DNA of 64,000 nt from positions 26,699 through 90,698 of the forward strand of contig JBKEEJ010000014.1 in assembly GCA_047777345.1 (NCBI GenBank), in the 5' to 3' direction. The stretch is from Anaerocolumna sp047777345. Lineage in GTDB: Bacteria; Bacillota; Clostridia; Lachnospirales; Lachnospiraceae. A program made the translations under genes and the position numbers. This document shows, piece after piece, positions 1 through 7,788 of this stretch (the stretch's first letter is position 1; each line of letters opens with the position of its first letter). The notes under the pieces are model-generated. The model saw only the letters and a list, made by a program, of their open reading frames with translations, had not been told where the DNA came from and ran no database searches.

Positions 1-244
1 TATGAGATGACAAGAATACTATGGGCACATTGGATATTTTCCGGATTTCGCCGCACCAGTAAAAGCCGTTGTAAAAAGGAAGGGAAATATCTAACAGTAT
101 CAGATGTGGCTTTTTTTGTTCAAACTCCTCCAAAATCTTATTAAAATCAGTAACATAATCCGATTCAAAGCCCCACTTTTTTATGCTATCATTTAAAAGG
201 GATGCAATGGTAAGATCATCCTCAACAATTAAGATTTTATACAT
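1..244 (-). CDS. Response regulator, receiver domain (partial, BceR/GraR-like)
   Basis: The N-terminal 81 codons of a two-component response regulator; the gene runs off the left edge of the window. The start at 244 follows a strong AGGAGG site. The fragment has the receiver-domain acidic pair (VEDD, residues 8-11) and the phospho-acceptor aspartate in LLDISLPFYNG (about residues 52-62). The tail of the fragment (GFYWCGEIRKISNVPIVFLSS, in part) is characteristic of BceR/GraR-type OmpR-family regulators, which usually answer to antimicrobial-peptide sensing and control an ABC exporter. The DNA-binding domain lies outside the window, so the output function is inferred. Confidence 0.85.
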   Translation of the reverse strand, partial: MYKILIVEDDLTIASLLNDSIKKWGFESDYVTDFNKILEEFEQKKPHLILLDISLPFYNGFYWCGEIRKISNVPIVFLSSH

Positions 245-253
245 GAAAACCTC

Positions 254-850
254 CTATCGTAAGCGTTTATTTTCAAACCTCGCATGGGTTTCCAGGCAAA
301 AAACAAATTCTTCGATACGGTCTTGCGTATTTCCTTCGCCCAAAGTACAATCAATGGACATTGCCATTTCACTCAGTATTTTGTCGGTAATATCCTTTTT
401 GTTGTTTAACAGAATACGCAGTTTTTCTTCATAGGAAGTAGCATCCAGAAATTCCATCAGTATGGGATTTATACTATCTTGTTCATCTATTGTATCTGTT
501 TCAGAAGCCGTTTTTATTTCCGTTTCACTAAAATTACTCTCTTCATTTATTTCCGATTTTTCTGCTTTTACCGATACTTCTTCTGTCTGAAAACTATTTT
601 CTTCCTCGTCGTTTAAGTTAACTAACTCAAAGCGAAATTTTTGCTTTGCCTCAGGGTATTTATCTTTATCCACCTTTTCCATAAACATTTTAAGAGGCCT
701 TACATAAGTTTTAAAATTGCCATATAAAGCCTGGTAGACTACCATCTTCTCACCGGTTTCCGTATGGGTGGCTACCGTAATTATCTGATAAAGATTATTT
801 TTAAAATGTTTGTATATTTGCCCCGGTTTTGGCATTTTTCTTTCTTCCAA
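254..850 (-). CDS. DUF1653 domain protein with acidic linker
   Basis: A 198-residue protein of unknown function. Residues about 8-75 (PKPGQIYKHF to KFRFELV) match the DUF1653 small beta-barrel family. A very acidic, Ser/Thr/Glu-rich linker follows (about 80-130), then a helical C-terminal region (PILMEFLDATSYEEKLRIL and on) that I remember alongside DUF1653 in Lachnospiraceae. I chose a TTG start at 850, because GGAGG sits 7 nt upstream of it whereas the first in-frame ATG, at 835, is about 22 nt away. The gene ends 9 nt before the response regulator start, so the two may be co-transcribed. No signal peptide or membrane segment is visible; the product is presumably cytosolic. Confidence 0.8.
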   Translation of the reverse strand: MEERKMPKPGQIYKHFKNNLYQIITVATHTETGEKMVVYQALYGNFKTYVRPLKMFMEKVDKDKYPEAKQKFRFELVNLNDEEENSFQTEEVSVKAEKSEINEESNFSETEIKTASETDTIDEQDSINPILMEFLDATSYEEKLRILLNNKKDITDKILSEMAMSIDCTLGEGNTQDRIEEFVFCLETHARFENKRLR

Positions 851-978
851 TTTACTTCCTCCCTGATTTGTCTTTTTATGTCAAAGTCACCTTTTATTAT
901 TTTCTACATATTCCTTACATATCCATTTTTCGTAACGATTCCGTAAACGTATTTCTGTGGGGCCGGTTTTTCCGATTC

Positions 979-1012
979 GATTGCATATGCAGAAAAAAAA
1001 GATTGCATATGC
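979..1012. repeat. Paired 12-bp repeat with palindromic core (possible operator)
   Basis: GATTGCATATGC occurs at 979-990 and again at 1001-1012. The starts are 22 bp apart, about two helical turns. Each copy carries the palindrome GCATATGC. The pair sits in the 350-bp gap between the divergent DUF1653 gene and DAHP synthase gene, about 130 bp upstream of the aroF promoter. It could be a binding site for a dimeric regulator; this is inferred from geometry only. Confidence 0.4.
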
Positions 1013-1138
1013 TAAAAAAGCCTTGCTTTTCTATCTCTATTAATTTTTTGCCAAATCCAATGTTTGTATACTTCATTATACAATTATGGAAAAAATTATT
1101 CAATGAAAAGAGTATGCCAACTGCATGAAGTCCGAATC

Positions 1139-1167
1139 TTGACTTAAAGTGGAAAAAAGATTAGAAT
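1139..1167 (+). promoter_or_regulatory. SigA-type promoter of DAHP synthase gene
   Basis: TTGACT (1139-1144) and TAGAAT (1162-1167) are separated by exactly 17 bp, and the start codon lies 34 bp further on. An AAAGGAG ribosome site precedes the ATG at 1201. No leader-peptide or T-box structure is visible between them. Confidence 0.7.
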
Positions 1168-1200
1168 AATTTAATATGCTAAAGTGAAAGGAGTTTTTAA

Positions 1201-2229
1201 ATGAGCTTTATATTTAAAAGGAAGGTTATCTCTCCTTCTGAATTGATAGAAATGTATCCTCTTCCTGAAAAAGATGCCTTGGTAAAAAAAGAAAGAGATA
1301 AGGAAATTAAAAAGGTTTTTACCGGCGAATCAGATAAATTTATCGTTATCATAGGCCCATGTTCCGCTGATCATGAGGATTCCGTCTGCGATTACATCAA
1401 CAGACTTGCGAAAGTTCAGGAGAAAGTAAAAGACAAAATAATAATAATACCAAGAATTTATACCAATAAACCAAGAACAACCGGAGAAGGTTATAAAGGA
1501 ATCGTTCATCAGCCGGATCCGGAAAAAGAACCTGATTTACAGGAAGGCCTTATTGCCATGCGAAAAATGCATTTACGGGCCATAGCGGAAACCGGCTTAA
1601 CAGCTGCCGATGAAATGCTGTATCCCGAAAACTGGCCATATGTGGAAGACATATTATCCTATGTGGCAGTGGGTGCCCGTTCCGTTGAAGATCAGCTCCA
1701 CCGCCTTACCATCAGCGGTATGGATTGCCCGGCAGGCATGAAAAATCCTACCAGCGGTGATTTTTCCGTTATGTTAAATTCCTGCGTCGCTGCTCAGGCC
1801 AGCCACACTTTCCTGTATCGTTCCTATGAAGTAAAAACCACCGGCAATCCTTTAGCTCATGCCATATTAAGAGGCGCGGTTAACAAACACGGCCAGTCCA
1901 TTCCCAACTATCATTATGAAGATATTGTTCTTTTGATGGAAATGTACAATGAACGGAATTTGGCAAACCCTGCCGTTATTGTTGATGCTAACCATGCCAA
2001 TTCCAACAAACGGTACTATGAACAGCCAAGAATTGTAAGAGAAGTACTGCACAGCCGCAGTGTCAACCCTGATATTGCAAAGTTTGTAAAAGGCGTTATG
2101 ATAGAAAGCTATATCGAACCGGGCAGTCAAAAGATTTCGGAACATATATACGGTAAATCCATCACAGACCCTTGCTTAGGTTGGGAGGAAAGCGAAAAAC
2201 TGATATATACCATAGCAGATCATATTTAG
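1201..2229 (+). CDS. aroF: 3-deoxy-7-phosphoheptulonate synthase (DAHP synthase, class I)
   Basis: A cytosolic enzyme that condenses phosphoenolpyruvate with erythrose 4-phosphate, the first step of the shikimate pathway. At 342 residues it has the length of the class I AroF/G/H enzymes. Seen motifs are GPCSADHED (52-60), the PEP/E4P-binding PRTTGEGYKG (91-100), and the metal-ligand segment VDANHANSNK (261-270). It is one of only three plus-strand genes in the window and stands alone with its own promoter, so it is probably regulated separately from its neighbours. The exact paralogue (and which aromatic amino acid inhibits it) cannot be told from sequence alone. Confidence 0.95.
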   Translation: MSFIFKRKVISPSELIEMYPLPEKDALVKKERDKEIKKVFTGESDKFIVIIGPCSADHEDSVCDYINRLAKVQEKVKDKIIIIPRIYTNKPRTTGEGYKGIVHQPDPEKEPDLQEGLIAMRKMHLRAIAETGLTAADEMLYPENWPYVEDILSYVAVGARSVEDQLHRLTISGMDCPAGMKNPTSGDFSVMLNSCVAAQASHTFLYRSYEVKTTGNPLAHAILRGAVNKHGQSIPNYHYEDIVLLMEMYNERNLANPAVIVDANHANSNKRYYEQPRIVREVLHSRSVNPDIAKFVKGVMIESYIEPGSQKISEHIYGKSITDPCLGWEESEKLIYTIADHI

Positions 2230-2451
2230 CAGTGAACCTCGTCTGTTTTACAAAGTGCATTTTTGCATATTCAAAAAATCGATTATGCAAAAAAGTGCCG
2301 CCACATAATGTATGATAAATACTTTCGGAATGGCAACATGTATTCCATACGCTGTTTTAAAGGATGTATATCAGGAATACATGTTACACATTCAAGTATT
2401 TGTGCTATACATTAGGCAGCAGCACCATATTTTTTCATCCAGGCAGTTATT

Positions 2452-3336
2452 TTATGCCCTTGGGTGGGCTTTCGCATATATGTCCGTAACTTTTTGAGGC
2501 TTATTTTGCATATATATTTGTGTATAGGCCACATCGGAATGGCCCAGCATTTCCTGAATGCTATGTAAATCCGCTCCGTTTTCAATCATATGTACGGCAA
2601 AAGAATTTCTTAATATCTGAGGAGTAATATCATCTTCAATTCCTGCAGCCTTCCCGTAATATTTAATGATTTTCCAGAACCCCTGTCTGCTCATAGGCTC
2701 ACCGGATAAGTTGGTAAAACAGATATTGGTATTGGAATTACCAATCAGTTCCTTTCTGGATTTTTCAAAATAATTTTCCAGGGCAATTTTCGCCATATTG
2801 CCAAAAGGTATAATTCTTTCTTTGTTTCTGTTGCAGCACCTTAAAAAACGGTTATTCAGATTAATATCCTCAACTTTTATTGATATCAGCTCAGAAACCC
2901 GAATACCGGTAGCATAAAGGAGTTCCAGCATTGCCTTGTCACGTATGCCTTTAATAGTACTTGTATCCGGCTGTTCTAACAGGCTGTTAACCTGGTCCTG
3001 GGTCAGAATGTGGGGAAAATGCTTTTCAACTTTTGGTGCATGCATCCGTTCCGTCGGATCTTCTTTTAAAATTCCTTTTTTAATTAAAAAGAGAACAAAA
3101 GCTTTAATGGAAGCAATATTTCTGGACACCGTCGCAGGTGACAACCCTTCCCGTTCCATAGCCAGTATGTAAGAGTTTAAGCTTGTTTCGTTAATTTTTC
3201 TCTCATCGGTTATATTTTGGCTTGACAAATGTTTAATCAGTTTGCTCAAATCATTTTGGTAGGATTTAATCGTATTCACCGATGCTTTCTTTACTTCCGA
3301 CATATAAATTAAAAATTCCTGCAATGCCGTCATCAT
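2452..3336 (-). CDS. xerD: Tyrosine recombinase, XerD type (HxxR histidine replaced by Gln)
   Basis: A 294-residue tyrosine recombinase of the XerC/D type, expected to resolve chromosome dimers at dif. It has an N-terminal SAM-like core-binding domain (about 1-95) and a catalytic domain (about 105-294), with the XerD-typical C-terminus KAHPRA. Catalytic residues seen: Arg146 (ATGIRVSEL), Lys172 (NKERIIP), Arg243, His266 (MLGHSD) and Tyr275 (TQIYM). The normally conserved His of the HxxR box is Gln240 (TPQILRNSF), and the following RH is RN. The neighbours spoIIM and nudF repeat a Bacillus gene order, so this is probably the chromosomal Xer enzyme rather than a phage integrase. The ATG at 3336 follows an AAGGAGAGG site. 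Confidence 0.85.
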   Translation of the reverse strand: MMTALQEFLIYMSEVKKASVNTIKSYQNDLSKLIKHLSSQNITDERKINETSLNSYILAMEREGLSPATVSRNIASIKAFVLFLIKKGILKEDPTERMHAPKVEKHFPHILTQDQVNSLLEQPDTSTIKGIRDKAMLELLYATGIRVSELISIKVEDINLNNRFLRCCNRNKERIIPFGNMAKIALENYFEKSRKELIGNSNTNICFTNLSGEPMSRQGFWKIIKYYGKAAGIEDDITPQILRNSFAVHMIENGADLHSIQEMLGHSDVAYTQIYMQNKPQKVTDIYAKAHPRA

Positions 3337-3497
3337 GTAATTTTACCTCTCCTTAAATTTCTTTTTAAATCCGGTCTATGGAAAATTCTATGTCTGTTAT
3401 AATTATAGTTTGTACCAATATGAAATGCAAACTCTATTTTCCCGCAATCTGGTATTAATTTCTGGTAATTAATCCGCAGGGGATGCTTAGCGATAAA

Positions 3498-4106
3498 TTA
3501 AAAAAGTACCAAAATCTTCTTTAGCAGAAAAGATGCCACATAGGTTTCAAGCAGGCCTCCTATTAACAACACAAGGGCTAACACCAGTATCAATAACAAA
3601 TGGCGGATGATTTTTTCAGTCCTTCCCCTTTTACCCACCTTTCTGTCATAATACATACTCTTACACAACCAGTATCCTGTACGCAAACAAAGGAAAATAA
3701 CCGGTATATAAAGTAAATAATGGGGAAAAGTATAGCCAAAAATCAGCAGAATCCCCTTAAACCCGTACCGTAGAAGAATTACGGTAAGAAAAAAGCCACA
3801 CTGAAAACCACCATACAATATGCAGAAAACCAAATAAGGCAAACCCAGTGCCGTCGAACATAAAATCCAAAAAAGAAAAAACTTCCGAAAAATATTCCAT
3901 AACACATACCGCAAAAGTACCGGATAATCAATGACCGTTTCACGAATTTGCCTTAAATAATCCGCATCAGTTAAGTACAAAGTATCCCAATATAAGTCCT
4001 TAAATATTCTTGCGAACAAAAATCCTGCCAATATGCCCCCACCAAAAATAATAAGCCCAAGTTTTTCTTCACTCAGTTTTCGGAAACTTAATTTTGTGTT
4101 GTTCAT
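3498..4106 (-). CDS. spoIIM: Stage II sporulation protein M
   Basis: A 202-residue integral membrane protein with about five hydrophobic segments (about 17-33, 60-80, 85-110, 113-140 and 170-200). It matches SpoIIM, a component of the SpoIIDMP machine that thins and remodels septal peptidoglycan so that the mother cell can engulf the forespore. The C-terminal LLETYVASFLLKKIL segment is typical of the family. It lies between nudF and xerD, the same company that it keeps in Bacillus. Its presence is one of the better signs that the organism makes spores. The start ATG at 4106 has a GGAGGGG-type site just upstream. Confidence 0.92.
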   Translation of the reverse strand: MNNTKLSFRKLSEEKLGLIIFGGGILAGFLFARIFKDLYWDTLYLTDADYLRQIRETVIDYPVLLRYVLWNIFRKFFLFWILCSTALGLPYLVFCILYGGFQCGFFLTVILLRYGFKGILLIFGYTFPHYLLYIPVIFLCLRTGYWLCKSMYYDRKVGKRGRTEKIIRHLLLILVLALVLLIGGLLETYVASFLLKKILVLF

Positions 4107-4170
4107 AAAACCCCTCCGGTATCTTAGGCTGTAAAAAGTTTGTTAACAGCTATCACTAACATATGATACC

Positions 4171-4202
4171 GGCATAAAAATAATACCGGCTTTTTTGCCG
4201 GT
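4171..4202 (-). terminator. Rho-independent terminator after nudF
   Basis: On the minus strand ACCGGC-AAAAAA-GCCGGT (4202-4185) is followed by ATTATTTTTA. It lies about 200 bp past the nudF stop. A further CCGGTAT copy lies just beyond. The rest of the 300-bp gap 4107-4406 shows no gene; the plus-strand open frames in it look like chance. Confidence 0.6.
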
Positions 4203-4406
4203 AAAATTTGAGTCATAAAAAAAGTAACTTGTGATAAAAAACGGGAATGCACCGTATATATTCCAAACAAGTTTTACATCTTATTAATCTTGCATACTTA
4301 CGGATACCATCAGTGTATACAAAATGAAAAAGACATTATTAAGAAAAGTGTATTATGGAATACATACTGCCATTCCAGTAGTATTAATGAATTTAGGGAG
4401 TCGTCC

Positions 4407-4955
4407 TTACAGATTCATTTTTGTCTTATAGGCAAAAATTCCTGCAATGGTTTTGGCATCATCAATTTCGCCATTAAAAATCATATCGGTTAATTCTTGC
4501 AGCGTATATCTTTCGACAGTAACGAATTCATTCTCATCCAGATGTTGTTTCGATGGGATTAAGTCTTTTGCGTAATAGATGCCTATTTTTTCATTGCAAA
4601 AGGCCACAGAGGTATAGATGTCAATAAGATGTTCAACATGGTCACAGCGATATCCTGTTTCTTCTTCCAGTTCCCTGGCGGCACAGGTTTTTCTGTCTTC
4701 TCCCGGATTTAGCCCGCCTGCGGGAATTTCCAGAGAATATTTATCAATAGCATTACGGTATTGCCTAACCATAATAATTTTACCATTTTCATCTATCGGA
4801 ACGATGGCTGCGGCTCCTTTATGATAAATGAAATCCCAGTTGGCTTTATTCCCATTAGGCAATTGTATTGTGTCGGTGTACAAATCAATAATATGTCCTT
4901 TGTGAACCGGTGTTCTTTTTAGTCTCTTATATTCAAGTCTTTCATCTTCACTCAT
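4407..4955 (-). CDS. nudF: NUDIX hydrolase, ADP-ribose pyrophosphatase
   Basis: A soluble enzyme of 182 residues that should split ADP-ribose to AMP and ribose 5-phosphate. The Nudix box GX5EX7REUXEEXGU is complete: Gly80, Glu86, then RELEEETGY at 94-102. The frame is open back to a TTG at 4970, but the ATG at 4955 is preferred because a GGGAG site lies about 7 nt before it and the longer start would overlap that site. It sits with proC upstream (59-bp gap) and spoIIM downstream, as in the Bacillus nudF-spoIIM neighbourhood. Confidence 0.9.
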   Translation of the reverse strand: MSEDERLEYKRLKRTPVHKGHIIDLYTDTIQLPNGNKANWDFIYHKGAAAIVPIDENGKIIMVRQYRNAIDKYSLEIPAGGLNPGEDRKTCAARELEEETGYRCDHVEHLIDIYTSVAFCNEKIGIYYAKDLIPSKQHLDENEFVTVERYTLQELTDMIFNGEIDDAKTIAGIFAYKTKMNL

Positions 4956-5014
4956 AATATAATCTCCCAATCATCAAAATTATGTCTTGCTTTTATAAAA
5001 GCTACTTTCGCAAT

Positions 5015-5821
5015 TTATTTTACCTTATTTAGCGATTCTGCTTTTTCATAGCAGGCATCCGTTGCTTTTATTATGGCATTACGGAATCCGTATTCCTCCA
5101 AAGCTGCTACTGCGGCTATGGTTGTCCCACCAGGAGAACATACCTGATCTTTTAATTTGCCGGGATGCTCACCGGTTTCCATTACCATCTTGGCAGCCCC
5201 CAACACAGTCTGGGCAACCAGCCTGTAAGCTTTATCCCTTGGTATTCCATATTTAACTACGCTGTCAGCCAAAGCTTCTATAAATATATAGACATAGGCA
5301 GGAGAACTTCCATTGGCACAAACAACTGCATTCATCAGGTTTTCATCAAATATCTGGTATTTTCCGAAAGAAGAAAACAGCCGAAACACAACTTCTTTTT
5401 CGTCATCAGAAAAAGTATCTTTGGAAAAACAAATCCCTGTCATTCCTTCCTTAACCAAAGCCGGAGTGTTGGGCATTGCTCTTACAATACGCATGTTACT
5501 GCCTAATCCTTTTTTAATTGTGTCAATGGTTATTCCGGCAGCAATTGAAATAATAACCTGTTGTGAGGTAACCACATCTTTTATCTGGTCAAAAACATTA
5601 TCCAGAAACTGCGGTTTAACGGCAAGTATTATATACTTAACCGATGCGGCAAGGCTTTTATTATCGGGCATAAAATCAAGGCCGGTTTTTTCCTTTACTT
5701 CCTTGCTTCTTTCCGGATTTACTTCTGAAAACACAACTTCATTGACACCAAATACATCACTGGCGCCAACCAACATTGGATATCCCATATTGCCGGCACC
5801 GATAAAGCCTATGAATGCCAT
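5015..5821 (-). CDS. proC: Pyrroline-5-carboxylate reductase
   Basis: Performs the last step of proline synthesis, reducing 1-pyrroline-5-carboxylate with NAD(P)H. The 268-residue length is normal. Seen are the Rossmann motif GAGNMG (8-13), AVKP (67-70), RAMPNTP (114-120), GSSPAYV (171-177) and SPGGTT (229-234), all family signatures. It lies between aspB and nudF and is separate from proB/proA, which are about 9 kb away in the same window. A GGAGGAAAAATAA site precedes the ATG. The cytosolic location is expected for the family. Confidence 0.95.
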   Translation of the reverse strand: MAFIGFIGAGNMGYPMLVGASDVFGVNEVVFSEVNPERSKEVKEKTGLDFMPDNKSLAASVKYIILAVKPQFLDNVFDQIKDVVTSQQVIISIAAGITIDTIKKGLGSNMRIVRAMPNTPALVKEGMTGICFSKDTFSDDEKEVVFRLFSSFGKYQIFDENLMNAVVCANGSSPAYVYIFIEALADSVVKYGIPRDKAYRLVAQTVLGAAKMVMETGEHPGKLKDQVCSPGGTTIAAVAALEEYGFRNAIIKATDACYEKAESLNKVK

Positions 5822-5868
5822 TTATTTTTCCTCCATTTTTCATGAATACTCTGGTTATTTGCCTGTTT

Positions 5869-7065
5869 TTACAGGGTACTTAAAAACGCTTCCAGCCGGT
5901 CCATTCCCTTACGAATCTGTTCTTGGCTTATGGCATAAGACAGCCGTATATGATCAGCAAAACCAAAGTCCCCGCATGGTACAACAGCTATATTATAATC
6001 CGTAATTAAAATTTCCGCAAGTTTCTCCGTTGTACCGATAATTTCACCCTTGTATTCTTTCTTTAGAACTTTGCTGAAATCGACAAACATATAGAATGCG
6101 CCCTGAGGCGTTATGGCATCAATAAATGGCATAGCCTTAATTCTTTCCACCATATATAATCTTCTGCGATTAAACTCTTCCGCCATAACTTTAACCGTAT
6201 CCTGAGGACCGCTTAAGGCTTCCACAGCCGCTTTCTGAGCTATAGAGTTAGGATTGGATGTCTGGTGGCTTTGTACGCTGCTCATTAATTTGGCTATTTC
6301 AACAGATGATCCTGTGTAACCAATTCTCCACCCCGTCATAGAATAACTTTTTGCCACACCGCTGCAGGTTATGGTTCTTTTATAGATTTCATCACCTAAA
6401 GACGCAATACTTACATGTTCCACATCGCCATAAATCAGATTTTCATATATTTCGTCCGAAACTACATAAATGTTTTTCTCAACTGCAACATCGGCTATGG
6501 CTTTTAATTCATCCCTTGTGTAAATCATACCGGTAGGATTATTGGGGGAATTTAAAATCAATGCTTTCGTTTTATCCGTACAGGCATCGGCAATCTGCTC
6601 AGCGGTAACCTTATAATTCTGTTCTTTGCTTGCCTTTATGTATACTGGCACACCGTCTGAAAGTTTTACGATTTCCGGATAACTTAACCAATAAGGCACA
6701 GGAATAATTACCTCATCACCGGGATTTAATATGGCTTCAAAAACATTTGTTAAGGAATGTTTTCCTCCGTTGCTGATGACAATTTGATTTGGCTTGTAGC
6801 TGATATGGTTAAAAGTTTCAAACTTTTTACAGACTGCCTGTTTTAATTCCAAGATACCTGATGCATCCGTATATTTTGTAAAGCCGTCATGAATTGCTTT
6901 AATTGCCGCATTATTAATATTATCCGGCGTATTAAAATCCGGTTCTCCTGCTCCGAATCCTACCACATCGATTCCTTTGGATCTTAATTCTTTTGCCTTG
7001 GCAGTAATTGCGAGAGTTGATGATGGCTTTACTGCCTGTGCTTTTTTTGATAATTCTAATGACAT
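5869..7065 (-). CDS. aspB: Aspartate/aromatic aminotransferase, class I
   Basis: A pyridoxal-phosphate enzyme of the AspB (Ib) group, 398 residues, expected to interconvert aspartate and oxaloacetate with glutamate/2-oxoglutarate. Seen are NSPNNPTG (about 173-180), SDEIYE (204-209) and the Schiff-base lysine in GVAKSYSMTGWRIG (Lys240 counting from the first Met). Two ATG codons stand in tandem at 7068 and 7065; the second has better spacing (6 nt) to AAGGAGG. The gap to proC is 47 bp, so the two are probably one transcript. Substrate range (Asp versus aromatic or prephenate) cannot be fixed from sequence. Confidence 0.9.
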   Translation of the reverse strand: MSLELSKKAQAVKPSSTLAITAKAKELRSKGIDVVGFGAGEPDFNTPDNINNAAIKAIHDGFTKYTDASGILELKQAVCKKFETFNHISYKPNQIVISNGGKHSLTNVFEAILNPGDEVIIPVPYWLSYPEIVKLSDGVPVYIKASKEQNYKVTAEQIADACTDKTKALILNSPNNPTGMIYTRDELKAIADVAVEKNIYVVSDEIYENLIYGDVEHVSIASLGDEIYKRTITCSGVAKSYSMTGWRIGYTGSSVEIAKLMSSVQSHQTSNPNSIAQKAAVEALSGPQDTVKVMAEEFNRRRLYMVERIKAMPFIDAITPQGAFYMFVDFSKVLKKEYKGEIIGTTEKLAEILITDYNIAVVPCGDFGFADHIRLSYAISQEQIRKGMDRLEAFLSTL

Positions 7066-7239
7066 CATTATCCTCCTTTTAAGCCTTCATATGAAATACT
7101 GTGTCCAATGGAATAGACACTTCCAGAAATAAATATTTAAGCATATAATTTTATTTCATGGGAATGCACGTATCACATGGGATCAGCCATCGTTATTGAT
7201 TGCTTGTATACAAATATACATTCATAAAGTTTCCTATGT

Positions 7240-7268
7240 ATTTTATAATAACTGTTAACTGATTGCAA
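7240..7268 (-). promoter_or_regulatory. Possible promoter of aspB
   Basis: On the minus strand TTGCAA (7268-7263) is followed after 17 bp by TAAAAT (7245-7240), about 175 bp upstream of aspB. The match is moderate and the leader would be long, so confidence is low. Confidence 0.3.
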
Positions 7269-7596
7269 GTATATATTATGAAATTTTGAAAATTTATGTA
7301 ATTATAACAAATACAAATGTATTTACAGGAAAGACATGTACGGATTTTTGAAACAAGTATTCAGAAAAAAGTTATAAAAGGAACCTGTATTATTCATATT
7401 TTATATACCATTATTAGGTCCAATTTCCTAAGGTAATGTAAAATATTATGTATTTCAAATAGTATAATTTCATCTTCACTTACAGGTATGAAGTCATAAA
7501 TATGGTTCTTTTATCAAAAAAACAGGAAATACAGGAAATGTTTCAAAAAATAAAGATGTTTAGAATTGCTCTGAAAAAGAAATTAATTTAAAAAGC

Positions 7597-7649
7597 GAAG
7601 GGTCTGTTACAAAATGTAGCACTGGAATATATTTTGCAACACTCCCTTC
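7597..7649. repeat. Imperfect inverted repeat (hairpin copy A)
   Basis: GAAGGGTCTGTTACAAAAT (7597-7615) pairs with ATTTTGCAACACTCCCTTC (7631-7649), with three mismatches and a 15-base loop. The arms resemble the hairpin at 50169-50209 (GGG-CTGTTGC / GCAACAGCCC). This may be a small dispersed element or the relic of a transposon end. Confidence 0.45.
7623..7637. repeat. Left copy of the cassette-flanking inverted repeat
   Basis: TGGAATATATTTTGC here is the exact reverse complement of 10642-10656. With one mismatch the match extends to 18 bp. Together the copies bracket the transporter, hydrolase and TetR genes. Confidence 0.4.
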
Positions 7650-7788
7650 CTGCTTTGCAAAATGAAAAAAATGCTGGTCAGCTTTTTTCATAAAATTATG
7701 ATCCTGTACCAGGTAAGTCCAGGATAACCGTTTGTATTGTAGGATTTATATCACAATATCTTAGGTACTTTCAGTTTAAACGCATCTT

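Larger units (their letters stand above)
7270..7788. other. Non-coding stretch before the GPH cassette
   Basis: About 520 bp of AT-rich sequence with no credible gene on either strand. It holds an imperfect hairpin (7597-7649) and a small stem with flanking A/T runs (GCTGGTCAGC, about 7672-7681). The latter could stop transcription leaving the cassette on the minus strand. One arm of the hairpin contains the left copy of the inverted repeat that bounds the cassette. Nothing else is recognised. Confidence 0.5.

Noticed and set aside
829..1128. Plus-strand open frame of 99 codons before aroF
   Set aside because: It overlaps the start of the DUF1653 gene and the repeat pair, has no ribosome site, and its product is a random-looking aromatic-rich string.
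2256..2297. Terminator after DAHP synthase
   Set aside because: The TTTTTGCATA / TATGCAAAAA stem is all weak pairs with a 15-base loop and no T-run, too poor to call.
5313..6005. Plus-strand open frame of 230 codons opposite proC and aspB
   Set aside because: It lies wholly antisense to two well-recognised genes, and its product has no domain.
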